A stretch of DNA of 64,000 bases, taken from Candidatus Bathyarchaeota archaeon. Lineage in GTDB: Archaea > Thermoproteota > CALKCG01 > B24 > DRYS01. The first letter of the stretch is position 1. Every line of letters begins with the position of its first letter. The stretch lies in assembly GCA_018396535.1 (NCBI GenBank), contig JAGTQC010000005.1, positions 62,001 to 126,000 on the forward strand, written 5' to 3'. Positions 55,230-63,401 of the stretch are shown here, piece by piece. The position numbers and the translations under genes were made by a program. The notes under the pieces are model-generated. The model made no database searches, was not told where the DNA came from, and was given only the letters and a program-made list of their open reading frames with translations.

Positions 55230-55454
55230 CTAAAATTTCATTATTTCATCTGAAAATTGCTTAAGATTTATTTTTAACTTTTCATAGTATTCTCTACCTT
55301 TCTCGGTTATTTCCCATATTTCCAGAGAGGTATCCTTTCCTATATATCCTTCATTTATCAGCTTCCATCTTCCCCACCTTATATGGTTCACGCATCTATT
55401 TTCTTTGACCGAGAGCAACATTTCAAGATCCTTTAGCTTAAGCTTATTTTTCAT
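55230..55454 (-). CDS. Small winged-helix-like protein
   Basis: 74 residues: HIRWGRWKLINEGYIGKD then EIWEITEKGREYYEKL, the helix plus wing pattern of small winged-helix proteins, loosely like the N-terminal domain of Mrr-type restriction proteins. Lysine-rich with AAA/AAG codons, unlike neighbours. The ribosome site is weak (TTAAGAAG). It is the only intact ORF in the decayed island and may be a remaining regulator of the former element. Confidence 0.5.
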   Translation of the reverse strand: MKNKLKLKDLEMLLSVKENRCVNHIRWGRWKLINEGYIGKDTSLEIWEITEKGREYYEKLKINLKQFSDEIMKF

Positions 55455-55663
55455 CTTCTTAAAACACCTATTATCATAGACTTGGTAACGTTAATGATAT
55501 TTTACCCAGATCTATTTAATCAGTTTCCTTCTCTCTTGTACACCAGATGAGAGCATACTTTTAGATTGGCAAGTATTAGTCCAGGCAGCTCTTCGTTAAA
55601 GATATTTGAGCTTGCTTTCTTCAGAATCGAGATAATATCTTTCTAAATTCGCATATCAAGCTC
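55455..55663. other. Decayed stretch downstream of the integrase remnant
   Basis: About 200 AT-rich bases with only short open stretches on the minus strand (for example SSNIFNEELPGLILANLKVC near 55530-55610), possibly further integrase debris. No complete gene or RNA is seen. Confidence 0.35.
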
Positions 55664-55950
55664 TTAGGAAATTGAATATGTAGCCTTGGCCCTGGCGGTG
55701 GAGAGGTCGAATGGAACATGCCTAAATATTGCGCATAGGTTAGTAGCGTACTTTAGAACTCTAGCCCTAGAAAGGCCTAGGCTCTTCAAGTAGTCTATGA
55801 AGAACATTAATATTCCACCATAGGGCAACTGGCTCAGCTTAGACCTATCGGTTTCAAGCCCCCCTCAACATTACGTATATCCGCATTCACACTAAACTCT
55901 GTACTCGAAGACTTGAAAAAGGAGGCTATGTAGGACTCCAGAATTAGGGG
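55664..55950 (-). pseudogene. Tyrosine-recombinase (integrase) remnant
   Basis: Immediately beyond the 3' end of tRNA-Thr(CGU). A 57-codon open stretch, 55664-55837, reads GILMFFIDYLKSLGLSRARV, then KYATNLCAIFRHVPFDLSTA. This is the SAM-like core-binding domain pattern of archaeal integrases ('YLKSxGLSxxRVxKY', then 'DLSxA'). A shifted upstream frame (about 55834-55950) gives LESYIASFFKSSSTEF. No catalytic domain (R...HxxR...Y) survives. Stops interrupt both parts, so the gene is dead. Confidence 0.5.
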
Positions 55951-55956
55951 TGATGG

Positions 55957-56030
55957 AGCCTCGGGCGGGATTCGAACCCGCGACCCGCAGCTTACGAGGC
56001 TGCTGCTCTACCAGGCTGAGCTACCGAGGC
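55957..56030 (-). tRNA. tRNA-Thr (anticodon CGU)
   Basis: Minus-strand cloverleaf: acceptor GCCTCGG/CCGAGGC, D stem GCTC/GAGC, anticodon stem GCAGC/GCTGC with loop CTCGTAA (anticodon CGT), T arm GCGGG-TTCGAAT-CCCGC, discriminator T. CCA follows directly in the genome (55954-55956 on the plus strand read TGG), unlike the 12.5 kb copy. The body differs from that copy only at base 34 (C instead of T). An AT-rich promoter-like stretch precedes it at about 56055-56065. Confidence 0.97.
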
Positions 56031-56913
56031 TCTATACTTTACTTCTATTTTTCGGAAATTTATTCTTTAACCCTAGCTGTGTATGAGAGTCTTGATACCG
56101 GTTCTCTATACTCTCCTTCTATCTATAGGTATATCTACCGGTTTTCTTTTGAAGCTGGATTGTATTATGCAGTTAACTACTTCTTACTCTTTCTACAGCT
56201 TCCACCATATCTTCCATGAGGATTCTTTGAATTCTATCCTATTATATCTAGATCCTGATCTACCCCGTTTCTCAGTAGATGAGAGTACATGTTCTCTAGA
56301 GTATCTACTTCGGAATATCCTATCTCGATTTCTCCATTCTATTAGTCTAGGATTATCCTACTCCCAGCTAGAGTTATCTTGATCGTCGTAGGGTTATCCA
56401 CTAGACCTGTCTGTACCACCATCTAAATACTATTCTCGATTAATACTACTGTTTACTAAATCCTCTACTTCTTCAGCTTTATGTAGTACTAATGGTAAAT
56501 ATTATGATATAGTTTGATTCATTAATACGTTTCGCATAATATATGCTTTCCATGTTTGTAAGTTTCTAAATCTATATCTCTATGGGTGTGGTGAGGTGTA
56601 CATATGCATATTACACCGTGATTGCTTAGATTGAGTATATCGTTATAGTCTACGAACCATTTTGCATTATTCCTCTCTCTTTCACTCCTAGCTAACTCTT
56701 ATTTTATCACATACATCTACGAGTTTAGCATTCTCCACCCTATTTATACCATCCATATGTGTACGTCCTATGCATCTAAGCTCTACTATACTAAATCCTA
56801 TCATAGCTATGATAGGCCTCGATTATTCATGGATATAGGAGGTATAGTTTGGTAATACATAATCTGAATGAAGCTTGAATTCTATAGTGTTAGAGTAGGG
56901 TTGGTTAACTATT
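56031..56913. other. 883-base gap without a supported gene
   Basis: A 99-codon plus-strand ORF at 56083-56382 exists, but its codons are pyrimidine-rich, opposite to real genes here, and the minus strand shows broken stretches (SEVDTLENMYSHLLRNGVDQ) ending in stops. This suggests a decayed minus-strand gene. The rest is AT-rich. No stable RNA was seen apart from the tRNA promoter. Confidence 0.4.
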
Positions 56914-57348
56914 TTATAGATCTAGTATAAACCGTGCTTTCACACCTTCTTCATCTTTATAAACCTTCATCTGATGGTATGTTACAGCTTTGATACTAGT
57001 CTTAGATATATGTCTTCTAGGATCGTATACTTCACCTAAGATACGTGCTCTAAGCTTATACATATCATCCTCCATACCTATATACTCTACATCTATTTTA
57101 GAAGCTAGGAATCCATCTATATCAACCATTATTAATAGCTTCTCAAGCCAATCGTATAATAATGCTTCTAGATCCTCCCCCTCAGCTTCGATTATCCTCT
57201 CATCCCTAGGCTCGATTAGACTAGTATCAGTTATAACTTCGTAGAGAGCTAAACCTGCATTCTCGTAGCATTCTTCATAGCTTCCACCATAAGCTTCTAT
57301 ATAGGCATCGGCTGAATGCTCTAGGAATCTAAACCCTCCCATACCCAT
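56914..57348 (-). CDS. Archease
   Basis: 144-residue chaperone/activator for the RtcB tRNA ligase. The N-terminal FRFLEHSADAYIEAYG with the metal-site aspartate, LYDWLEKLLIMVD and the late KAVTYHQMKV are family hallmarks. The ATG lies four bases after the PGI/PMI stop, so it is the second gene of a two-gene transcript. rtcB is not in the window. Confidence 0.92.
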   Translation of the reverse strand: MGMGGFRFLEHSADAYIEAYGGSYEECYENAGLALYEVITDTSLIEPRDERIIEAEGEDLEALLYDWLEKLLIMVDIDGFLASKIDVEYIGMEDDMYKLRARILGEVYDPRRHISKTSIKAVTYHQMKVYKDEEGVKARFILDL

Positions 57349-57352
57349 CCCT

Positions 57353-58429
57353 TCATCTACTCATCAACATTCTAAGCTTCTCCTTGAATTTAAGCCTTGC
57401 ATCTACTTCTTCTTTAAGTCTACCTATGATAGCTATATCTCCGGGATCAACTCCTCTTAACTCAGCTAGGTATAGAGAAGTCATATCTCCTACATATACT
57501 AGGCTAGCTATACAAGCTAGCCTAGATGAACCGCTACCCCAAACCTCTATTAAATCCGATACCCTATCATGTAGAAGATTCTTAGTAACTTCCATCCTAA
57601 TCCTAGCCTCCTCGGATTCTAGTATAGATCTTAGAAGTATAACAGCTATGTTACTAGGCCTGAATCCGTTATCCTGGTAGGCTACTATCTCGTTATGGTG
57701 GAGTTCAGGTATACTAGCATCGACTGCGTAGACTTTACTATTCTCGTTAAACTGGGTTCTCCATCTGAAAGCTACGGAGCTTATAGACTCCCATCCATAT
57801 ATGATCGGTAGCTTATAAAGTACTCTATACGCTATATGTTTAGCTATATTACCCTCCTCTACCGTTACTGATGGTGCTAGCCTACTTCTAAGCATTTCTA
57901 AAGCTTTCAGAGTATCTTGAAGCTCATCTTTAAACCTACCTGAATCTAGTATGTTAGCTTCTAGAAAAGCTAGGGTTGAGGATAGCATAACGCCTAGAGC
58001 TGCTCTAGGCTGGTATCCTCTAGGTACCTTTATATGCGGTACACCTAGATTATAGCATAGCTCTTCTAGTAAGCCTCCAGAACTTAAGCCTACTATCCTA
58101 GCTCCAAGCTTGAAGGATCTGTAAGCTATACTTAAAGCCTCCTCTGTATCACCTGAATAGCTTAAGACGAGTACTAGTATATTCTTATCGATGAAGTTTG
58201 GAGGATTGTATCCTCTAATCGTGTAGACTGGTATACGACACCATTCTCTAAGCCAATCTGAGGCTAAGCCTCCTACGATAGCTGATCCACCCATACCTGC
58301 GAATACTATACCACTCGGCCTCCATCCATCGAGGTAGCTTGATGCATCGATCTTGAAGCCTATATCCGCCCCCATCTTATACTGATCTACAGATTCCAGT
58401 ATCGCTTTGAATACAGGGTTTAGATCCAT
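57353..58429 (-). CDS. Bifunctional phosphoglucose/phosphomannose isomerase
   Basis: 358-residue crenarchaeal PGI/PMI, interconverting fructose-6-phosphate with glucose-6- or mannose-6-phosphate. SIS-domain motifs are FAGMGGSAIVGG and LSYSGDTEEAL, with the catalytic glutamate/histidine region in SIPELHHNEIVAYQ. It is the leading gene of a pair with archease and diverges from the glycosyltransferase gene. Confidence 0.9.
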   Translation of the reverse strand: MDLNPVFKAILESVDQYKMGADIGFKIDASSYLDGWRPSGIVFAGMGGSAIVGGLASDWLREWCRIPVYTIRGYNPPNFIDKNILVLVLSYSGDTEEALSIAYRSFKLGARIVGLSSGGLLEELCYNLGVPHIKVPRGYQPRAALGVMLSSTLAFLEANILDSGRFKDELQDTLKALEMLRSRLAPSVTVEEGNIAKHIAYRVLYKLPIIYGWESISSVAFRWRTQFNENSKVYAVDASIPELHHNEIVAYQDNGFRPSNIAVILLRSILESEEARIRMEVTKNLLHDRVSDLIEVWGSGSSRLACIASLVYVGDMTSLYLAELRGVDPGDIAIIGRLKEEVDARLKFKEKLRMLMSR

Positions 58430-58580
58430 ACCTCTGCAACCCCTACTCTATCTTGGATATTTAGCGTAATACCTTATCGAAGAATATAAACCTCTGTAGG
58501 AGCTGGGGTTTTGATAGAGTTAATTAGGAGTGTTAGCTATATCGGTGAGGTTAGTTTAAATATAGCTGGAGGTTTGGTAG

Positions 58581-59597
58581 ATGGGTTTCGAGATAGGCTT
58601 AATATATGCTACGATCCTATCTCTAGCATCATCGTTCTTAGCGACTCTTATAGCTACACCTAGGATAGCTGAATTCAATAAGCGTCGTGGTATAGTCGGT
58701 GTCGACTACCATAAGCCTGGTAGGCCTGAGATACCTGAGATGGGTGGTTTATCCATGCTTATAGGTCTATCTATATCTAGTATGGTAATCCTAGTCCTCT
58801 ATCCATCAAGCTTCTGGTATACCTTAAGCTTCATACTCACTGTGCTATCGGTTGGCTGTGTAGGAGTAGTGGATGATCTCTTAGGTTTAGGTGCTAGGGT
58901 TAAGCCATTATTAACGTTTATAGCAGGTTTAGTACCGGTTCTCCTTAATATACCTGCATACCCGAAGATCTATGAGGGATACCTATCCGTACCATTCGGT
59001 AGGATTAGGATAACGATACTATACAATCTACTCCTACCTATAGGTATAGCTGTATCCTCTAATACTATGAATATGTGTGATCCTGTTAACGGTGTTATGG
59101 CTGGTTCATCGATAATCATATCGTTAACCCTACTCTTAGCTTCACTATTCACTGATAGATTTTATGCTTCACCCTATATAGCATCCATACTAGGATGTGC
59201 TCTAGCCTTCTACATCTATAACAGGTATCCGGCTAGGGTGTTCCCAGGGGATACTGGTACCCTATCGCTGGGTGCTGCTATAGCTTATGCATCCGTTATA
59301 GGAAGGCTAGAGTTTATAGCTTTAATAGCTATGCTTACACAGATACTTAACGCTCTATTCACCTTGATAAGCTTAGGGGGTTTGATCGAGAGGAGGAGTA
59401 TAAGCGAGAGACCTGTACGTGTACTCGATGATGGGCGTATAGTAGCTAGCGTTAACCCTCAGGCTCCCATAACCTTAACTAGGATGTTCACAGCTTCTAG
59501 ACCTATGAGTGAGAGGGAGGTAGCCTACTCCTTCTTCATACTTACAAGCTTCTCATGTATACTAGCTTTGATTACTATACCTTTGATACCTAGGTGA
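58581..59597 (+). CDS. Glycosyltransferase 4 family UDP-GlcNAc-1-P transferase (AglH/WecA-like)
   Basis: 338-residue protein with about ten helices that should transfer a sugar-1-phosphate to dolichyl phosphate, starting N-glycan assembly. Family motifs: EMGGLSMLIG, VVDDLLGLG, the catalytic NMCDPVNGVMAGSS and FPGDTGTLSLGA. AglH of crenarchaea uses UDP-GlcNAc. The ATG follows GGAGGT at 58568-58573. A small membrane protein gene follows after six bases. Confidence 0.88.
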   Translation: MGFEIGLIYATILSLASSFLATLIATPRIAEFNKRRGIVGVDYHKPGRPEIPEMGGLSMLIGLSISSMVILVLYPSSFWYTLSFILTVLSVGCVGVVDDLLGLGARVKPLLTFIAGLVPVLLNIPAYPKIYEGYLSVPFGRIRITILYNLLLPIGIAVSSNTMNMCDPVNGVMAGSSIIISLTLLLASLFTDRFYASPYIASILGCALAFYIYNRYPARVFPGDTGTLSLGAAIAYASVIGRLEFIALIAMLTQILNALFTLISLGGLIERRSISERPVRVLDDGRIVASVNPQAPITLTRMFTASRPMSEREVAYSFFILTSFSCILALITIPLIPR

Positions 59598-59603
59598 TTA
59601 GCT

Positions 59604-59855
59604 ATGGTTAGGTTAGGATTCTTCCTGAATATACTATTCGCTTGGCTCCTCCTAATAGTACTATCATACCTAACTATCAATGTAATAGCATCGATAACTA
59701 TCCCAGATGGATATATATTCAAGCTTATCGAAGCTATAGTTAAAGCTCTATCGGTAGCTATACTCCTAGCTCTATGGCTTTATACGTGGAGGAGGATTTC
59801 TAAGCTATACTTCGAGAAGCTTCTGAAGGGTAGGGTATCGGTATCCAGCTTCTAG
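59604..59855 (+). CDS. Small two-helix membrane protein, unknown function
   Basis: 83 residues with two strong hydrophobic helices (FLNILFAWLLLIVLSYLTI and AIVKALSVAILLALWLYTW) and a basic C-terminal tail. No family is recognised. It lies six bases after the AglH-like gene and may accompany it in the membrane. ATG 59604 is used; function cannot be read. Confidence 0.55.
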   Translation: MVRLGFFLNILFAWLLLIVLSYLTINVIASITIPDGYIFKLIEAIVKALSVAILLALWLYTWRRISKLYFEKLLKGRVSVSSF

Positions 59856-59908
59856 CGATATAGTTATAAGCATCGATTTCATCCTCTACCAGTACCAGTG
59901 TATAGGTT

Positions 59909-60376
59909 ATGCCTAGCTGGGGATACTCTCTTAAATCTCTGAATCTAGATCCTGAGAGGACTGCTATAGCTTCGCTTAGAGATGTAGATATGAGTATGAA
60001 GAAGGCTGTAGAGGTATGCTCATCGATAAAGGGTTTAACTCTAGAGGAGGCTAGGAGGCTTTTAAGAGATGTTATAGCTTTGAAGAAGCCTATACCTTAT
60101 AGACGGTACTTTAAGAAAGGATCGCATAAACGTCAACTTCAGGAGTGGCATAGTGGTGGATACCCTGTTAAAGTATGTCGCTATCTACTTAAACTACTGG
60201 ATTCTGTAGAAGCTAATGCTGAGCATAAGGGTCTCGATACTAGTAGACTTGTTATAGTTCACGCTGCTGTTCATAAGGGTAGGAGGATACCTAGATATAT
60301 GCCTAGAGCCTTCGGTAGAGCTACTAGATGGGGTAGGCAATTGGTGCATGTAGAGATAGCTGTTCGTGAATTATAG
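59909..60376 (+). CDS. rpl22: 50S ribosomal protein L22
   Basis: 155-residue L22 with the archaeal LEEARRLLRDVIALKKPIPY stretch and C-terminal GRATRWGRQLVHVEIAV. L22 lines the exit tunnel. Normally it lies in the S10 operon beside S3 and L29, but here it stands alone, preceded by a TATA-like ATAGTTATAAG near 59860-59870 and followed by a coiled-coil gene. Confidence 0.95.
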   Translation: MPSWGYSLKSLNLDPERTAIASLRDVDMSMKKAVEVCSSIKGLTLEEARRLLRDVIALKKPIPYRRYFKKGSHKRQLQEWHSGGYPVKVCRYLLKLLDSVEANAEHKGLDTSRLVIVHAAVHKGRRIPRYMPRAFGRATRWGRQLVHVEIAVREL

Positions 60377-60493
60377 AGTGTTCTCCGAGTATCTATCAGA
60401 AGATCCTAGTCTATGCTGCCGGGTTTAACATATACCGGTTCTCAAAGCTTTAAACACTGCTTTCAACGCTACCCTATCTAGAGGTATCGGATT

Positions 60494-61039
60494 ATGCAGT
60501 CTGAGAAGGGTGGTTATATATTCGAGGATCTAGGCTGTACGGTATCTGATGAAGAGTCTGAGCAGGCTGAGAGGGAGCTTAAACTACTCTTATTCGAGAA
60601 GGGTCTACTCGAAGATATCCTATCTAGTATACAGGATGCTGGATCGATAGATCCATCGGATAGGGAGAGGATCTATAGGAAGTATGATGATCAGCTTAGA
60701 TCTATAGAGGAGCGTATAGGTAGATGTAGACTCGTAGTTAAGCTTAGGAAGCTTGAACTCGGTAGGATGAAGCTTCTCGATATGCTGAGAGATAGGCTTG
60801 AGAATTTAGATAGGGAGATTATGGAGATCCGCTCAACTCTAGGTAAGCAGAGGAGGGAGTCTAGAACTAAACCTGAGGTTGTGGAATCTAAGCAGGCTAG
60901 GAGTCGTGTAGCCGAGGCTAGGGGGGTTAAGCAGGTAGAGGTGGTAGAGGATTTGGGGGAGAGGGATGAGCTTCAGAAGCTTCAAGAAGATATAATGGCT
61001 ACCTTAGAGAAGCTTGAACAGTTGGATCTCGAGCTTTAG
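60494..61039 (+). CDS. Predicted coiled-coil protein, unknown function
   Basis: 181 residues, highly charged and helical. A long heptad-like stretch from about residue 25 to 115 (ERELKLLLFEKGLLEDIL, RKLELGRMKLLDMLRDRL) and a second at the C-terminus are linked by a basic/acidic region. No conserved domain is recognised. A TATA-like CTTTAAAC near 60448 precedes it. It could be a structural or adaptor protein. Confidence 0.55.
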   Translation: MQSEKGGYIFEDLGCTVSDEESEQAERELKLLLFEKGLLEDILSSIQDAGSIDPSDRERIYRKYDDQLRSIEERIGRCRLVVKLRKLELGRMKLLDMLRDRLENLDREIMEIRSTLGKQRRESRTKPEVVESKQARSRVAEARGVKQVEVVEDLGERDELQKLQEDIMATLEKLEQLDLEL

Positions 61040-61044
61040 CAACG

Positions 61045-61386
61045 TTATCCTCCTAGATGCTTCTCGATAACCCTCCTCAACCTATCCTTCGATAGTAGCC
61101 CTTCTATACGTTCTACGAGTACTCTATCCTTGAATACTATTATCGTAGGGATAGCTGTTATACTATAGGTTACCGCTAGGATCCTACCGAGGGGTTTATC
61201 TACGTTAACCTTACCGAACGATACTCTCCCACTATACTCTGAAGCTAAATCCTCTATGATAGGTGCTAGTAGCCTACATGGCATACACCATTCAGCCCAG
61301 AAATCTATGACTACCACACCATCCCTTCCTATAAACCTCCTATACTCTTCTAGAGATTCTTCACCTAGCTCACGTATAGGCTCCAT
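61045..61386 (-). CDS. Thioredoxin
   Basis: About 113-residue thioredoxin with FWAEWCMPCRLLAPI (active-site WCMPC) and the cis-proline segment AIPTIIVF. The frame extends to 61416, but ATG 61386 gives the usual domain length and lies at the conserved start (MEPIRELGEESL). It is the second gene after the glycerate kinase, with 11 bases separating this ATG from the kinase stop. Confidence 0.88.
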   Translation of the reverse strand: MEPIRELGEESLEEYRRFIGRDGVVVIDFWAEWCMPCRLLAPIIEDLASEYSGRVSFGKVNVDKPLGRILAVTYSITAIPTIIVFKDRVLVERIEGLLSKDRLRRVIEKHLGG

Positions 61387-61396
61387 ACCATCCCCC

Positions 61397-62776
61397 CTAT
61401 ACCGCAACCATAACAATTACATCGTTTACATTCGTTCCTGTAGGTCCTGTGAATATACAATCCCCAAGCTTAGAGAAGAAGCTATAGCTATCATTCCTAT
61501 CTAGATACTCCTCAGGCTTCAATCCTAGTGTTAAAGCCCTATCGTATGTATAGCCATCGGCTACAGCTCCAGCTGCATCTGTAAGTCCATCCACTCCATC
61601 AGTCCCCATGGAGGCTATGGCAACTCCTCTAAACCCTCTAATCTTAATCGATGCTGCTAGAGTTAACTCCTGATTCCTACCTCCAACCCCATCACCTTTA
61701 ACAGTAACCGTTGTCTCACCTCCAGCTAGTATAACGGTAGGTTTGGGTGTAGGCTTACTCTTCAAAACTACACCCTTCAATACGCCTGCTAGCGTATATC
61801 CTACATACCTAGCCTCCCCCTCTATGTATGATGAGAGGTTTACGACGTTGTAACCCATACCCCTAGCATGCTTCTCCATCTCTTCCAAAGCTATAGAGTT
61901 ACCGGCTATTATGAAGTTGTAGGTTTTCTCGAATATACGATCTCCTGGTTTAGGTGTCTCGGATATCATACCTGCACATCCGGCTTCTATTATCTTCCTC
62001 ACGCTATCTGGTATAGAATCCCATACCCTATATCTCTGGAGTATGCTTCTAGCATAATCGTATGTAGTCGTATCTGGGGCTGTCGGTCCTGAAGCTATGG
62101 TATCGAGCCTATCACCTACTACATCCGATACTATGAGGGATATGATCGTAGCTGGGTAGGCTGCAGCTGCTAATCTACCACCCTTAACCTGTGATAGATG
62201 CTTCCTAACAGCGTTTATATCCTCTATAGGTGCACCGCATTTAAGCAGAATCGATGTAAGCTTCTGTAGATCTTCTAGCGATACTCCTTCGATAGGTTTA
62301 GTCATTAGAGCAGATCCTCCACCAGATAGGAGGCAGAAGATTAGGGTATCCTCACCTACTCCTTTAAGCATATCGAGCATAGCTGAGACTCCTCTAACAC
62401 CACCCTCATCAGGTATGGGATGACCTGCTTCGTTGAGTTTAATCCTCCTAACCTTGTATAGTCTAGATGTTCCTCTAGGTATATTAACTACTCCGCTATC
62501 TATATGTTCACCAAGTATCTCTTCTAAAGCTTCAGCCATAGCTCCTGAAGCTTTCCCACCACCTACGACTAGTATCCTACTATACTTCTTTAGATCGTAT
62601 TCTACACCCATCACGTATAGCTTATCCCTAGAGATGCTTACACTTCTCTTAACAGCTATCCTAGGATCAGATGCTTCCAAAGCCTTATCTAGTAGTCTTA
62701 GTATAGCTTCTCTAGCAGCTCTATCCTCATCGTATACAGCGTTACCTAATATTCTTTCAGGAGATCTAATCCTCAT
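61397..62776 (-). CDS. gckA: Glycerate 2-kinase (MOFRL family)
   Basis: 459-residue kinase that makes 2-phosphoglycerate from glycerate in the semiphosphorylative/non-phosphorylative Entner-Doudoroff route. Motifs: RILVVGGGKASGAMAEALEE, CLLSGGGSALMTKP and the C-terminal MOFRL-domain GGETTVTVKGDGVGGRNQE. It fits a sugar-acid catabolism together with the DapA-like aldolase near 17 kb. Confidence 0.9.
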   Translation of the reverse strand: MRIRSPERILGNAVYDEDRAAREAILRLLDKALEASDPRIAVKRSVSISRDKLYVMGVEYDLKKYSRILVVGGGKASGAMAEALEEILGEHIDSGVVNIPRGTSRLYKVRRIKLNEAGHPIPDEGGVRGVSAMLDMLKGVGEDTLIFCLLSGGGSALMTKPIEGVSLEDLQKLTSILLKCGAPIEDINAVRKHLSQVKGGRLAAAAYPATIISLIVSDVVGDRLDTIASGPTAPDTTTYDYARSILQRYRVWDSIPDSVRKIIEAGCAGMISETPKPGDRIFEKTYNFIIAGNSIALEEMEKHARGMGYNVVNLSSYIEGEARYVGYTLAGVLKGVVLKSKPTPKPTVILAGGETTVTVKGDGVGGRNQELTLAASIKIRGFRGVAIASMGTDGVDGLTDAAGAVADGYTYDRALTLGLKPEEYLDRNDSYSFFSKLGDCIFTGPTGTNVNDVIVMVAV

Positions 62777-62861
62777 ATCCTACCAGGGTTAGGATAGGTT
62801 GGAGCGAAGTTCTTAAATCTATCCTCGCATAGACTATTCTAGGTTTGGAGAGCTGATCGAT

Positions 62862-63401
62862 TTGGGTATTCCATACCTATTCGAAAGGAGGGGTAACGTC
62901 AGCCTTATAGTAGGATTACTCGTATCTGTAACTATAGGAACCCTGGCTTTGATAATAGCTGAGGATATAGCGGATATAGGTATAGCGTTAGGCGCATTCC
63001 TAGGCGGGTTGATAGCTGGTAGATTCACTGTTAAACCATTGAACGGAGGATCTAGGGGTGCAGCTGTAGGTGTGCTAAGCCTTCTACTATACTACTTCTT
63101 CATAGTACCTGCACTCTATATGGCTAGACTTATAACTATACCTGAGGTGGAGCCTTCTACGCTGGAATTGATAGTTGCATGGATAGTAACTATACTAGAG
63201 CTTGTAGGTGTAGGATTCGTAGGCGGGGTTGCCGGCTACTATACTACTATAGGTGTTAAACCAGCTATGAAGCCTACTCCGGAAGCTAAACCTACTATAC
63301 CAAGCTTATCTAGATGTCCTAGATGCGGTGCATCCCTACCAGTCGATGCTATATACTGTCCACAATGCGGTTTTAAGGTTAGGGAGGTTAGACCCGTCTA
63401 A
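62862..63401 (+). CDS. Zinc-ribbon membrane protein
   Basis: 179 residues: about four hydrophobic helices (for example GTLALIIAEDIADIGIALG and LLYYFFIVPALYMARLI) and a C-terminal zinc ribbon with CPRC and CPQC. The ribbon recalls the one in the CPBP protease at 15.1 kb. No enzyme motif is visible. It starts with TTG and overlaps nadC tail to tail by 14 bases. Confidence 0.6.
   Translation: MGIPYLFERRGNVSLIVGLLVSVTIGTLALIIAEDIADIGIALGAFLGGLIAGRFTVKPLNGGSRGAAVGVLSLLLYYFFIVPALYMARLITIPEVEPSTLELIVAWIVTILELVGVGFVGGVAGYYTTIGVKPAMKPTPEAKPTIPSLSRCPRCGASLPVDAIYCPQCGFKVREVRPV

Noticed and set aside
56083..56382. 99-residue ORF downstream of tRNA-Thr(CGU)
   Set aside because: Its coding strand is pyrimidine-rich, unlike every real gene here. 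The opposite strand looks like a decayed gene, and there is no ribosome site or family match.
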